Shown piece by piece: positions 27,007 through 36,089 of a stretch of DNA of 64,000 bases. Source of the stretch: Thiomicrorhabdus sp963677355 (GTDB lineage Bacteria; Pseudomonadota; Gammaproteobacteria; Thiomicrospirales; Thiomicrospiraceae); NCBI GenBank assembly GCA_963677355.2, contig CAXXXQ010000004.1, positions 107,382-171,381 on the forward strand, given 5' to 3'. Under the pieces are notes generated by a model. The model saw nothing but the letters and a program-made list of their open reading frames with translations, did no database searches and was not told the origin of the DNA. How positions within the stretch are numbered: position 1 is the stretch's first letter; each line of letters opens with the position of its first letter. Both the position numbers and the translations under genes were made by a program.

Positions 27007-28220
27007 ACTTTTGTCTCCGGCGTGGTTTGCGGCTCGCTTTCCAGTTTAGCGTCCCCGGAACGGAGCAGCATCTGCCGGGTAATAATCGGGCCGACCAGCT
27101 CGAAGATGATGGTGGCACCGAGAATTACGGCCAATAAACTGTTTTTTAATTCCGGAAAATGGTGGCTTGCCAATAGCACCATCCCGATCGGAATACCGGC
27201 ATGCGGAAGCATAGCCAGACCGATCCAACGATACTCTTTGGTTTGACAACCGGCCCATTTCGCGCCGATATGTGAGCCGACAATACGCCCTAACACTCGG
27301 AACAGAATATAGCCGATTCCGATTAAGCCTACTTCACTCAGTGCTTGAATCTGCAAGCTGGAACCCGCTAATAAGAAAAATAGTATCAGTAGTGGCCATT
27401 CAAAGGTTTCCAGCTCTTTGAAAGGGCGGTGGCGGTGCTGTTTGCTCAAATTGGCAACCGTCGCACCCATCACCATTGCCGTCAGGATATATGAAACATG
27501 CAGCCACTCTGCCAAACCGGCACATAGCAGCACCAAACCGAGCGTTTCCGCTTGTGAAGAGTGTCCGGGGTAGATGTGACCGCTCAGGTAAGCCATCGGT
27601 GCGCCGAGAATCAAACCGAGCAGCACGGCACCAAATACCTCCCAAAGGCCGTCTTCCAGTGTCAACATGGTTTCCCCGTTGCCCATCGACATGGCCGCAA
27701 TAATCAATAGCAGGCTGAACAGCAACATGCCCCAGGCGTCATCTACGGCGACAATCCCAAGCAGCGTGTCGGTATAGTCACCTTTAGCTTTAATCTCGGA
27801 AACCACATCGACAACCGGCGCCGGCGCCGTAGCCGGGGCAATGCCGGCGAGAATCAGTGCGATTTCCAGAGGCGCACCGAGCACAAGGAGCCCGAAAAAA
27901 ATCAACAAAGAAGTAGCAATCATGACACTCAGCGAAATGCCGATAATTGGCCGCCCCATGGTGTGAAAACGTTTTTTGGTCAAGCTTTGCCCCAGCAAAA
28001 ATCCGATCATCGCCAAGGCGATATCGGTCAGTACCGGAAACCAAGCTTGTGTGAACTCGGGCAGCCAGTCCAACACCGAAGGGCCGATCAGGACACCGGA
28101 CACAATTAACAGCGTAACCCGCGGCAACGGAGTATGACGGCCAAGCAAATCGGCGATGAGACCCAGCAGAAACAGACCGCCAAACGTAATGAGGATCGTA
28201 GAAATATTGTTATCGGGCAT
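27003..28220 (-). CDS. Cation/proton antiporter (CPA2-type)
   Basis: A 405-residue membrane protein with about 12 spans of the Na+/H+ or K+/H+ exchanger fold. Visible family features: GLIADLLGRHTPLPRVTLLI and SGVLIGPSVLDWLPEF near the start, LAGIAPATAPAPVVDVVSE and VAVDDAWGMLLFSL in the core (the DD-containing segment is the usual ion site). It has no C-terminal regulatory domain. Likely ion or pH homeostasis; the ion is not predictable. Confidence 0.85.
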   Translation of the reverse strand: MPDNNISTILITFGGLFLLGLIADLLGRHTPLPRVTLLIVSGVLIGPSVLDWLPEFTQAWFPVLTDIALAMIGFLLGQSLTKKRFHTMGRPIIGISLSVMIATSLLIFFGLLVLGAPLEIALILAGIAPATAPAPVVDVVSEIKAKGDYTDTLLGIVAVDDAWGMLLFSLLLIIAAMSMGNGETMLTLEDGLWEVFGAVLLGLILGAPMAYLSGHIYPGHSSQAETLGLVLLCAGLAEWLHVSYILTAMVMGATVANLSKQHRHRPFKELETFEWPLLILFFLLAGSSLQIQALSEVGLIGIGYILFRVLGRIVGSHIGAKWAGCQTKEYRWIGLAMLPHAGIPIGMVLLASHHFPELKNSLLAVILGATIIFELVGPIITRQMLLRSGDAKLESEPQTTPETKV

Positions 28221-28331
28221 AGATTTAGAGAATTTTTATTGAATTGGACTATTTAAACTTTACAGGGTTTATGGGTACTTATACTAGTTAAGCTAAGTTT
28301 TTTTGATATATTAAGACGACAAAACAATATA

Positions 28332-29309
28332 GTGCATCGTTCTGTGAATAAAGATCAACGTCAAAGACAAATTATAGATTACCTGACTCAGTCGCACTAT
28401 CCTGTTCATATCCACACGCTTGCAGAAATTTATCAATGCTCAGAAAAAACAATCAGACGCGATGTCAATATGCTTATTGAAGATCGTCATGCTCCCTGGT
28501 TTATTCATGACAACAAAGTACATATGGATAAATCAAGGGAAAACACGATTGAGTTGCATGGCTATTGGTTTAATCGAGAAGAAATTGAATCATTATTTGT
28601 TCTCAATCAAGTGGTAGAACAACTTTCTCCGGGAAGCCTCAAAACCCAAATAGAACCTTTGCAAAAACGTTTGTCTGAATTATTGAAGAATGAAGCTACA
28701 GGCAACAGTCTAAGTCAACACGTCAAACTCATTGAGATTGCTGATCGTAGCGTCAAGCAGGAGACTTTTCAATTAATTACACAAGCTTTAATTGAACAAA
28801 AACAACTTAACCTGGATTTTTGGAATCGGGATCGAGATGAGGTTACTAATCGTACCATTTCTCCTTTACAGCTCGTTCGTTACAAAGACAATTGGAAAAT
28901 TGATGCTTGGTGCCATGTACGGAAATCATTAAGAACGTTCTCTTTAGAGGCGGTTAGTCGTATTCAAATATTAGACAAACCGGTTAAAGAGATTTCAGCA
29001 AAGCAAATCAAATTACATTTTCAATCCAGCTACGGCATTTTTGCAGGAAAATCGGATAAACAAGCTATTCTCAAATTCACGCCCTATGCGGCACGCTGGA
29101 TCCAATATGAAACCTGGCATCCAGATCAAAAAATTCAATGGGACAGCGATGGAAGTTTTCAACTTCAAATCCCCTACCATCACGATCATGAACTCATTCA
29201 AGACATTCTCAAATACGGAAACCAAGTGGAAGTATTGGCACCGAAAGACTTAAGAGAAAAAATTCAAGAAAAGTATGAAGCCGCATTACAGATTTATTCA
29301 GGGACATGA
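28332..29309 (+). CDS. WYL-domain transcriptional regulator upstream of the cas operon
   Basis: A 325-residue regulator. Residues about 8-55 form a DeoR-like helix-turn-helix (RQRQIIDYLTQSHYPVHI, TIRRDVNMLIED). About 150-210 is a WYL domain in which the name motif reads WKI (WKIDAWCHVRKSLRTFSLE), and a C-terminal extension follows. WYL proteins commonly repress defence loci and respond to nucleic-acid ligands; this one sits 236 bases upstream of cas1 on the same strand, so control of the cas genes is likely but inferred. The start is a GTG at 28332 without a clear ribosome site. Confidence 0.83.
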   Translation: MHRSVNKDQRQRQIIDYLTQSHYPVHIHTLAEIYQCSEKTIRRDVNMLIEDRHAPWFIHDNKVHMDKSRENTIELHGYWFNREEIESLFVLNQVVEQLSPGSLKTQIEPLQKRLSELLKNEATGNSLSQHVKLIEIADRSVKQETFQLITQALIEQKQLNLDFWNRDRDEVTNRTISPLQLVRYKDNWKIDAWCHVRKSLRTFSLEAVSRIQILDKPVKEISAKQIKLHFQSSYGIFAGKSDKQAILKFTPYAARWIQYETWHPDQKIQWDSDGSFQLQIPYHHDHELIQDILKYGNQVEVLAPKDLREKIQEKYEAALQIYSGT

Positions 29310-29377
29310 TTTGTCTCTAGATTTAGGTATGGTGAGTATTAATTACAAATATAGTGAATGAAAAGAGATTCAATTCA

Positions 29378-29456
29378 AAAAATGCCTAAAGAGAAAGAGG
29401 CTTAATTACTTTTCTGAATACTCTAATTTTATGGAAGAAAGGACAAAGGCATTTTT
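29378..29456. promoter_or_regulatory. Inverted repeat pair in the WYL-cas1 gap
   Basis: AAAAATGCCT at 29378-29387 and its exact complement AGGCATTTTT at 29447-29456 are 59 bases apart in the 236-base gap before cas1. Paired half-sites in a regulator-target gap could be operators for a dimeric WYL protein binding with looping. No experimental basis. Confidence 0.4.
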
Positions 29457-29545
29457 GATTTATGAAAATGAATTTTGAAAAATATTATGAACTCAAATTG
29501 AGTGTGTTTTGAATAACTAGAACCAGAAATTTAGGGGGGGAAGCC

Positions 29546-30493
29546 TTGGAACAACTGACTGATTTAAAAGCCATCCTTCATTCCAAACGCGCGAATATTT
29601 ACTATCTCGAAAAATGCCGCGTGATGCAAAAAGATGGGCGGGTGGTATTTTTAACCGAAAATCAGGCTGAAAAACAGTATTGGAATATCCCGATTGCTAA
29701 TACCACGGTGATTTTACTCGGCATGGGCACATCCATTACGCAATCGGCTGTGCGTATGTTGGCCGCAGCAGGAGTGTTGATTGGTTTTAGTGGTTCGGGC
29801 GGTACACCGCTGATTGCCGCTAATGAAGTTGAATGGTTAAGCCCACAAAGCGAATATCGTCCAACCGAATATATACAAGGCTGGATGCAATTTTGGTTTG
29901 ATGATGAACAACGGCTCGCCGTTGCCAAATCATTTCAAAACCATCGATTAGCCTTTATGCAAACGGTTTGGGGTAAAGATAAGGATTTACAAGCACAAGG
30001 TTTTTTTACCGATGACCGACTGGTGGAAAAGGCAATTAATACCTTTGAAAGCCGTATTGAATCCGCCTTCAATGTCACCGATTTACTCACCGCCGAAGCA
30101 CACTTTACCAAACAACTCTATGCCTATGCCGCGCAGAAAACTCAGCAAAAAGACTTTAAACGCGATTTTGAGGAAGAAGATTTAGCCAATGCCTTTTTAA
30201 ACCACGGCAACTATTTGGCTTATGGTTTGGCGGCGACCACTTTATGGGTGCTGGGGATTCCACATGGTTTTGCGGTCATGCACGGTAAAACACGCCGCGG
30301 TGCTTTGGTGTTTGATGTCGCTGATCTCATTAAAGATACCTTAATTCTGCCTTGGGCGTTTATCTCTGCCAAAGAACAAGCCACTGAACAAGAGTTCCGC
30401 CAGCAATGTTTGCAAAACTTTGCTAAGCATAAAGCACTGGATTTTATGTTTGATACCGTCAAACAACTGAGCCAAGAGGGCGCGCATTTATGA
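29546..30493 (+). CDS. cas1: CRISPR-associated integrase Cas1 (type I-F)
   Basis: A 315-residue integrase that, with the Cas2 domain of Cas2-3, inserts new spacers at the leader end of the array. The metal ligands are recognisable: glutamate in LLTAEAHFTKQLY, histidine in GIPHGFAVMHG, aspartate in VFDVADLIKDTL. The start is a TTG at 29546; a run of seven G followed by AAG just upstream serves as the ribosome site. The stop overlaps the cas2-3 start (ATGA). Order cas1, cas2-3, csy1-4 is the standard I-F layout. Confidence 0.96.
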   Translation: MEQLTDLKAILHSKRANIYYLEKCRVMQKDGRVVFLTENQAEKQYWNIPIANTTVILLGMGTSITQSAVRMLAAAGVLIGFSGSGGTPLIAANEVEWLSPQSEYRPTEYIQGWMQFWFDDEQRLAVAKSFQNHRLAFMQTVWGKDKDLQAQGFFTDDRLVEKAINTFESRIESAFNVTDLLTAEAHFTKQLYAYAAQKTQQKDFKRDFEEEDLANAFLNHGNYLAYGLAATTLWVLGIPHGFAVMHGKTRRGALVFDVADLIKDTLILPWAFISAKEQATEQEFRQQCLQNFAKHKALDFMFDTVKQLSQEGAHL

Positions 30494-33400
30494 TGGTGAC
30501 ATTTGTCTCTCAATGCGAGAAAAAAGCCCTATTAAAAACGCGGCGAGTGTTGGATTCATTTGCCAACCGCATTGGTGATAATACTTGGCAAACCGTCATT
30601 ACCGATGAAGGTTTGCAAACGGTTAAAAAACTCCTCAAACAAACGGCGACTAAAAATACCGCCGTGGCTTGTCACTGGATGCGCAGCCGAAGTCGTTCGG
30701 AATTGGTTTGGGTGGTCGGCAATCGCCAGAGGTTCAATGATGAGGGCATCGTACCTGTCAGCACGACTCGCCAAAATATTATGAATACCCAGTGGGAAAA
30801 CGATTGGCATTTACTCCCGTATATTAAATCCCTCACTGCCATGGCTGCTCTGTTTCATGACTGGGGAAAATCGTCGGAATGGTTTCAAGCTAAATTGACG
30901 CAAAAATCCTCCAAAATCATTGGTGACCCGTTACGTCATGAATGGATTTCGGTATTGTTTTTACAGGCGTTTGTTGATGGTCAAACGGATGAGCAATGGA
31001 TTGAACGTCTTGCGAAAGGCGAGTTTGATAAGGCTGATTTAATTGAAAAAGCACAAACAGAAACCTTTAAGTTGAAAGCCGATTTACCGCCTATGGCCAT
31101 GACCTTGGTATGGTTAATTTTGACCCATCATCGATTGCCCAAACCTTTATCTAATGAAAATATTGGAATCTATCGTCAAATTGGTTTAGACAGTCCCAAT
31201 GATCTATTTAAAACGTATCTTAAAGCGGATTGGCAGTATCAAAATAAATTCGATGAAAAAGAATACGACACTCACTTAAAACGCTGTTTTGAGTTTCCAA
31301 ATGGCTTGCCATCGGATTCGACTAGCTGGTTAAAAGCTGCTAAAAAATGGGCGAATAAACTGTTACCTCAAATTGAAACCTTGCATGTCATCTATGAGCA
31401 ACCCAGTTGGCGTTGGCTGGTAACGCAAGCCCGATTGGCTTTAATGTTAGGAGATCATGATTATTCATCAAGAGAATCCGATAAAGGCTTTCAGTCACAG
31501 TTAAAGCTTTACGCCAATACCAAAAAAGTCGGCAAACAGCGTAAGCTGGATCAATCGTTAGAAGAACATTTATTGGGTGTGATGAAGCAAAGTTTGCACA
31601 TTGCCCATCATCTACCCATGTTTGAATCCAACGCAAATCAATTGCCTGTCACACAAGATGTACGCGCGCTTAGAAAGAAAAGTCCAACGGCTTTTCGTTG
31701 GCAAGATGTGGCGGTGTCCAAACTTAACCAGTGGCGGCAACAACAGCGACAACAACCCAAACAGTTTGATGAGCAGCAATTTGGCTTTTTTGCCGTCAAT
31801 ATGGCGTCTACCGGAAAAGGCAAAACCTTTGCCAATGCCAAAATCATGCGGGCGTTATCACTCGATGAGAAAAGCTTGCGCTATATTTTGGCATTAGGTT
31901 TGCGCACTTTGACCTTACAAACAGGCGATGAATATCGTCAAAAAATAGGTTTGAGTGACGATGAATTGGCTGTGTTAATCGGTTCACGCGCCATTCAACA
32001 ATTACATGAACAAGCGCAGACAGAAATAAAACAACAAGCAGAAAGCCTTAGTGGCTCGGAATCGGAACAACCTTTATCGGATGATGATGTCTTTTACGAT
32101 AGCCCGATTCCAGAGGGGATGTTGCAAACTCTTTTTACCGCAACCAAGCACCAAGCTTTGCTTTATGCACCGGTATTGGTTTGTACCATTGACCATTTAA
32201 TGGGGGCGACGGAAACTACGCGAGGTGGTCGTTATATTTTGCCCAGTTTACGGCTGATGTCGTCCGATTTGGTTATTGATGAAATTGATGATTTTACCGG
32301 TTCTGATTTAATCGCCATTGGCCGCTTAATTCATTTGGCGGGTTTGTCTGGTCGCAAGGTAATGATCTCGTCCGCCACCATTCCGCCGGATTTAGCGCAA
32401 GGATTCTTTAATGCTTATCAGGCCGGTTGGCAAACCTTTGCGCAAGTCAGAGAGAAAAGCTCGCGAATGGGTTGTGCTTGGGTGGATGAATTCACCACCC
32501 AGGTGCATTCGGTTGTCGCTTCTGAAAAAGTGTTAGAAGATTTTGCACACCACCATCAAAAATTTATACAAAAGCGCCTTACGCAATTGCAAAAACAACC
32601 CGCCAAACGCAAAGCCAATATTATTGATTGCGAGATTGAAAGCTGGCAAAACCAACCAGAAGCGACAAGACCAACCATTGAAGAGCACTATTTCAATCTT
32701 ATTCAGCAAGACATTTTGCAAAAACACCAATGGCATGCTGTTGAAGAAACTGTCTCCGGCAAACGCATTAGTTTTGGTGTGGTCAGAATGGCGAATATCG
32801 ACCCTTGTATTCGTCTAACCCGTTATTTGCTCAATCCCGATTGGCCGGATGATGTAGATGCCAAAAGCATGGCCTACCATTCACGACAGATTTTGATTAT
32901 GCGTAATGCACAAGAGAAGCATTTAGATGCCTTGTTAAAACGTAATGGTGATGATCCCCAAGCCATTTTTCAAAATCCAATTGTGCAGCAGCATATTCAA
33001 AACAGTGACGTCAAAAATCTCATTTTTATTTTAGTTGCCTCGCCAGTGGAAGAAGTCGGGCGGGATCACGATTTTGACTGGGCGGTGATTGAACCCTCTT
33101 CACTCAGGTCAATTATTCAGATGGCCGGACGGGTTTTGCGTCATCGACAAATAGATAAGTTAGAGCATCCCAATATTGGCATATTGCAATACAACCTAAA
33201 AGGGTTGGTGCAAGTCATTAAAAATCCTGAAAATCGCAAACCTGTTTTTAATCGCCCGGGGTTTGAAGAAGATGGAGATTGGTTGCTGAACACGCATGAT
33301 TTACAAGGTTTGATTGATTCCAATGAACTTGCAGAAAAATTGGATGCCAGCCCAAGAATCCATCGACCAGATGAATTGCAATATAAAGAAAAATTAGCGG

Positions 33401-33849
33401 ATTTAGAGCATGAAGTTACAAAACACTATATTAATGAGTTGTCAGAAAAGCCAGGGCCAGATAAGCATTCGGGCTGGTTTCAATCCTACTGGTGGCTCAC
33501 CGCCTTGCCACAACATTTTCATCGTTTTCGTGACAGTGCCAAACAAGAAGAACTGTATTTGATGCCAGACAAAGATAAGGGATGGGTGTTTAAACAACGC
33601 AATGAGGCGAATGAATTAGTCGCGATTGAAAAATGGCACAATCTAATTCACTCTGAGCCACTGACAGAACAAGAAGAAAATCGACTCTGGTTAGTTCGAG
33701 ATTACCAGCAGTTATTAAAACAAGCACCGGCAGAACACATTAATTTATCGGCCGCCATATTTGGACAGTTGGTGATTAGCACCTATGGCAAAGAACTCAG
33801 TGAAATGAACTTGCAGTATGACCCACAATTTGGAATGGAAAGGAAATAA
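30490..33849 (+). CDS. cas3: Cas2-Cas3 fusion nuclease-helicase (type I-F)
   Basis: A 1119-residue fusion found only in type I-F. Residues 1 to about 95 form the Cas2 domain (MVTFVSQCEKKALLKTRRVL). An HD nuclease domain follows with H123-D124 in LFHDWGKSSEWF. The superfamily 2 helicase has Walker A ASTGKGKT at 439-446, a DEID box at 597-600, SATIPP, and motif VI QMAGRVLRHR. All key residues are intact, so it should degrade target DNA recruited by the Csy complex and act in adaptation with Cas1. It is followed by a hairpin that resembles a terminator before csy1. Confidence 0.95.
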   Translation: MMVTFVSQCEKKALLKTRRVLDSFANRIGDNTWQTVITDEGLQTVKKLLKQTATKNTAVACHWMRSRSRSELVWVVGNRQRFNDEGIVPVSTTRQNIMNTQWENDWHLLPYIKSLTAMAALFHDWGKSSEWFQAKLTQKSSKIIGDPLRHEWISVLFLQAFVDGQTDEQWIERLAKGEFDKADLIEKAQTETFKLKADLPPMAMTLVWLILTHHRLPKPLSNENIGIYRQIGLDSPNDLFKTYLKADWQYQNKFDEKEYDTHLKRCFEFPNGLPSDSTSWLKAAKKWANKLLPQIETLHVIYEQPSWRWLVTQARLALMLGDHDYSSRESDKGFQSQLKLYANTKKVGKQRKLDQSLEEHLLGVMKQSLHIAHHLPMFESNANQLPVTQDVRALRKKSPTAFRWQDVAVSKLNQWRQQQRQQPKQFDEQQFGFFAVNMASTGKGKTFANAKIMRALSLDEKSLRYILALGLRTLTLQTGDEYRQKIGLSDDELAVLIGSRAIQQLHEQAQTEIKQQAESLSGSESEQPLSDDDVFYDSPIPEGMLQTLFTATKHQALLYAPVLVCTIDHLMGATETTRGGRYILPSLRLMSSDLVIDEIDDFTGSDLIAIGRLIHLAGLSGRKVMISSATIPPDLAQGFFNAYQAGWQTFAQVREKSSRMGCAWVDEFTTQVHSVVASEKVLEDFAHHHQKFIQKRLTQLQKQPAKRKANIIDCEIESWQNQPEATRPTIEEHYFNLIQQDILQKHQWHAVEETVSGKRISFGVVRMANIDPCIRLTRYLLNPDWPDDVDAKSMAYHSRQILIMRNAQEKHLDALLKRNGDDPQAIFQNPIVQQHIQNSDVKNLIFILVASPVEEVGRDHDFDWAVIEPSSLRSIIQMAGRVLRHRQIDKLEHPNIGILQYNLKGLVQVIKNPENRKPVFNRPGFEEDGDWLLNTHDLQGLIDSNELAEKLDASPRIHRPDELQYKEKLADLEHEVTKHYINELSEKPGPDKHSGWFQSYWWLTALPQHFHRFRDSAKQEELYLMPDKDKGWVFKQRNEANELVAIEKWHNLIHSEPLTEQEENRLWLVRDYQQLLKQAPAEHINLSAAIFGQLVISTYGKELSEMNLQYDPQFGMERK

Positions 33850-33874
33850 AAACCACTAGGTCTGGTGGTTTTTT
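33849..33874 (+). terminator. Intrinsic terminator-like hairpin inside the cas operon
   Basis: AAAACCAC and GTGGTTTT form an 8-bp stem around an eight-base loop, with the T run extending to 33874. It begins at the cas2-3 stop codon and lies 30 bases before csy1. It would separate the adaptation/helicase genes from the Csy-complex genes, or act as a partial attenuator. The stem is only half GC. Confidence 0.6.
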
Positions 33875-33903
33875 GAACGATTTTTTTAAAAGGAGATAAC
33901 GTT

Positions 33904-35187
33904 ATGCTTGATCCTGCAATAGACGATTTTTTAACCGAGCGGCGAGAGGCGTGGTTAAAAAAGAAAATAAAGCCCTCGCAATCCGAGTTGGAACAGGCGG
34001 AATTACACGCTGAAGCGACACAACAGTTTGCATTAGCCAATTGGTTGCCGGATGCGGCAAAACGGGCCAAACAATTAAATGTCGTTTCGCATCCTGCTAA
34101 GTTCAGCCATTCGGCGGCCAAAACCTCATCGGTAATTGCACAAGCAGAACCGAAAAATGATGGCTTATTGCGCTATGGCAATGTCATGGATATTGAATTG
34201 GATGTGTTTGGTAATGCGGCCGCCATGGATGTCTATAAATTCGTGTCGTTGAAATTGCAGGATGGCTTAACGGTTTTACAGCATTTAGAGCAAGCAACCG
34301 ATGTGATTCAACAGCAGTTTGATTTAACAACCGCTTCTTTTGACGAATTACATTCCGGCTTAATGGCGATTAAGCAAGACAGCGAGCCGCAAACCACCAC
34401 CAGTGGAAAAGTTAAACAAGTGTATTTTCCAGTGGAATCGGAAGCAAACGGTTATCACCTATTATCCATTTTGACTTCATCGGGTTTAATGTATGAATTA
34501 AAGCAGCGCATTAACGAGATGCGTTTTTCCGATGACACCAAACAAGCCAGAGAAGACCGAAAATCAGGTGAGTTTAATGCAAACGGTTTACGTGAAATCT
34601 ATGGTTTAACGGGCATTGGCTATGGAGGTACCAAACCCCAGAATATCAGTGCCTTGAATAACCAAAATGGGGGTGTGGCTTATTTACTCAGTTCAATGCC
34701 ACCGGAACTGGAATCACGTCCAATTCGTCTGCCGAAAAAAGATTTCTTTAATGAAGTGTTATGGAATAAAGCCTTCGACTGGGCATTTAAAGAATTGGAC
34801 TATTTACTTAATAAAGATTGGCATAAGACCTTTGAAATTCGCAATCAACGTGATGCGGCTTTTGAAGCAGCTATTTATCGGGCAGCGGATTTGCTTGAAC
34901 AGGTTCGAGAAAAAAATAGTGGTTGGTCAGATTCCGATACCTATGAAAACCTACCGAATTGGCAAAAAATTTGGCTAGATCAAAAGTATGCAAACAAAAG
35001 AGACGAATCGGATGAATATCTGGATTTCGCGATGGAAGGTTTTACGAGATGGTTTTTAGAGGCTTTTAAAGCCTATTTAAAACTCAATAAAAGCCGCTTT
35101 GATGATACTGATCTTAAGCATTTTATTGGTTTAGGGGACGGCTTTAACCCTGAAACCGAACAGCAATTCAAGGAGGCGTTTCGATGA
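33904..35187 (+). CDS. csy1: Cas8f (Csy1), large subunit of the type I-F surveillance complex
   Basis: A 427-residue protein, close to the usual 430, that in type I-F binds the crRNA 5' end with Cas5f and recognises the PAM. Family features include the helical N-terminus (LDPAIDDFLTERREAWL), GLTGIGYGGTKPQNISALNN (about residues 233-252) and FKAYLKLNKSRF near the end. A strong ribosome site (AAAAGGAGA) precedes the ATG, unlike the coupled starts upstream, which fits re-initiation after the hairpin at 33849-33874. It overlaps csy2 by four bases. Confidence 0.94.
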   Translation: MLDPAIDDFLTERREAWLKKKIKPSQSELEQAELHAEATQQFALANWLPDAAKRAKQLNVVSHPAKFSHSAAKTSSVIAQAEPKNDGLLRYGNVMDIELDVFGNAAAMDVYKFVSLKLQDGLTVLQHLEQATDVIQQQFDLTTASFDELHSGLMAIKQDSEPQTTTSGKVKQVYFPVESEANGYHLLSILTSSGLMYELKQRINEMRFSDDTKQAREDRKSGEFNANGLREIYGLTGIGYGGTKPQNISALNNQNGGVAYLLSSMPPELESRPIRLPKKDFFNEVLWNKAFDWAFKELDYLLNKDWHKTFEIRNQRDAAFEAAIYRAADLLEQVREKNSGWSDSDTYENLPNWQKIWLDQKYANKRDESDEYLDFAMEGFTRWFLEAFKAYLKLNKSRFDDTDLKHFIGLGDGFNPETEQQFKEAFR

Positions 35188-36086
35188 AAAATCTGCACCG
35201 TTTATTGTTGATTCCAAAATTGGAAATTCACAATGCCAATGCACTTTCTAGCAGTTATACCATTGGCTTTCCGGCGATGACGGCTTGGATGGGCGCGATG
35301 CATTTTTTGCAACGCCAATTACACCAAAAAGGCTTTGAACAAATTCAATTTACTGGTTTGGCGGTTTCTTGCCACAGTATGGATTTACAAACTTATAAAG
35401 AAAGTAGCGGTTTTATCAGTTCCATTATTGGGACAGGTAATCCGCTGGATAAAACCGGCGAACGGCCGTCTTTTATTGAAGAGGCTCGTTGCCATTTATC
35501 GGTTTCATTAGCCATTGAATACCAACTTTCTGGCGTTTTTGATGAACTGGAATTTCGTCAGGCGGTTGATGATTTGGTTTCCGGTCAATTCAAAATTGCC
35601 GGCGGAGATGTGCTTTCAGCCAAGCCAAGTCGTTTAATGACCGTGGAAAGCGAGCAGGAATTCAATCGCTTTAAAAACCAACTCATGCCGGGACATTGTC
35701 TGGTTGAGAGGCGAGATTTGATGATAGATGCAATGAACCAAGGTCAAGATGCGCTGGATGCGTTGCTAGACAGTCAAGCCCTGCATTATCAATGTGAACA
35801 AACTGATGACGATAAGGTAATTTGGCACAAAGCCCAGCGTAAACAAAAAGGCTGGATTGTGCCTATTTCCATTGGTTATCAAGGTATCAGTGAACTAGGT
35901 TTGGCAAAGCACCAGCGTGATGAAAGCACGCCGCATCGTTTTGCTGAAAATGTCGTTACTTTAGGTGAATTTAAAATGCCGTTTCGATTTCAAAACTGGG
36001 ACGAAATGCGCTGGGAATATCATACCGATTTAGAAAACAACCTGTATTTATGTCAACAACCTCATTCTAACTTTTTAGGAGAATAA
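35184..36086 (+). CDS. csy2: Cas5f (Csy2), type I-F surveillance complex subunit
   Basis: A 300-residue RAMP-fold protein that caps the crRNA 5' handle with Cas8f. Typical start (LLLIPKLEIHNANALSSSYTI, shown in part) and GFPAMTAWMGAMHFLQRQL match Csy2. It is shorter than the Pseudomonas protein (327). It overlaps the csy1 stop (ATGA) and is followed three bases later by csy3, with AGGAG at its 3' end serving as the csy3 ribosome site. Confidence 0.94.
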   Translation: MKNLHRLLLIPKLEIHNANALSSSYTIGFPAMTAWMGAMHFLQRQLHQKGFEQIQFTGLAVSCHSMDLQTYKESSGFISSIIGTGNPLDKTGERPSFIEEARCHLSVSLAIEYQLSGVFDELEFRQAVDDLVSGQFKIAGGDVLSAKPSRLMTVESEQEFNRFKNQLMPGHCLVERRDLMIDAMNQGQDALDALLDSQALHYQCEQTDDDKVIWHKAQRKQKGWIVPISIGYQGISELGLAKHQRDESTPHRFAENVVTLGEFKMPFRFQNWDEMRWEYHTDLENNLYLCQQPHSNFLGE

Positions 36087-36089
36087 CGC

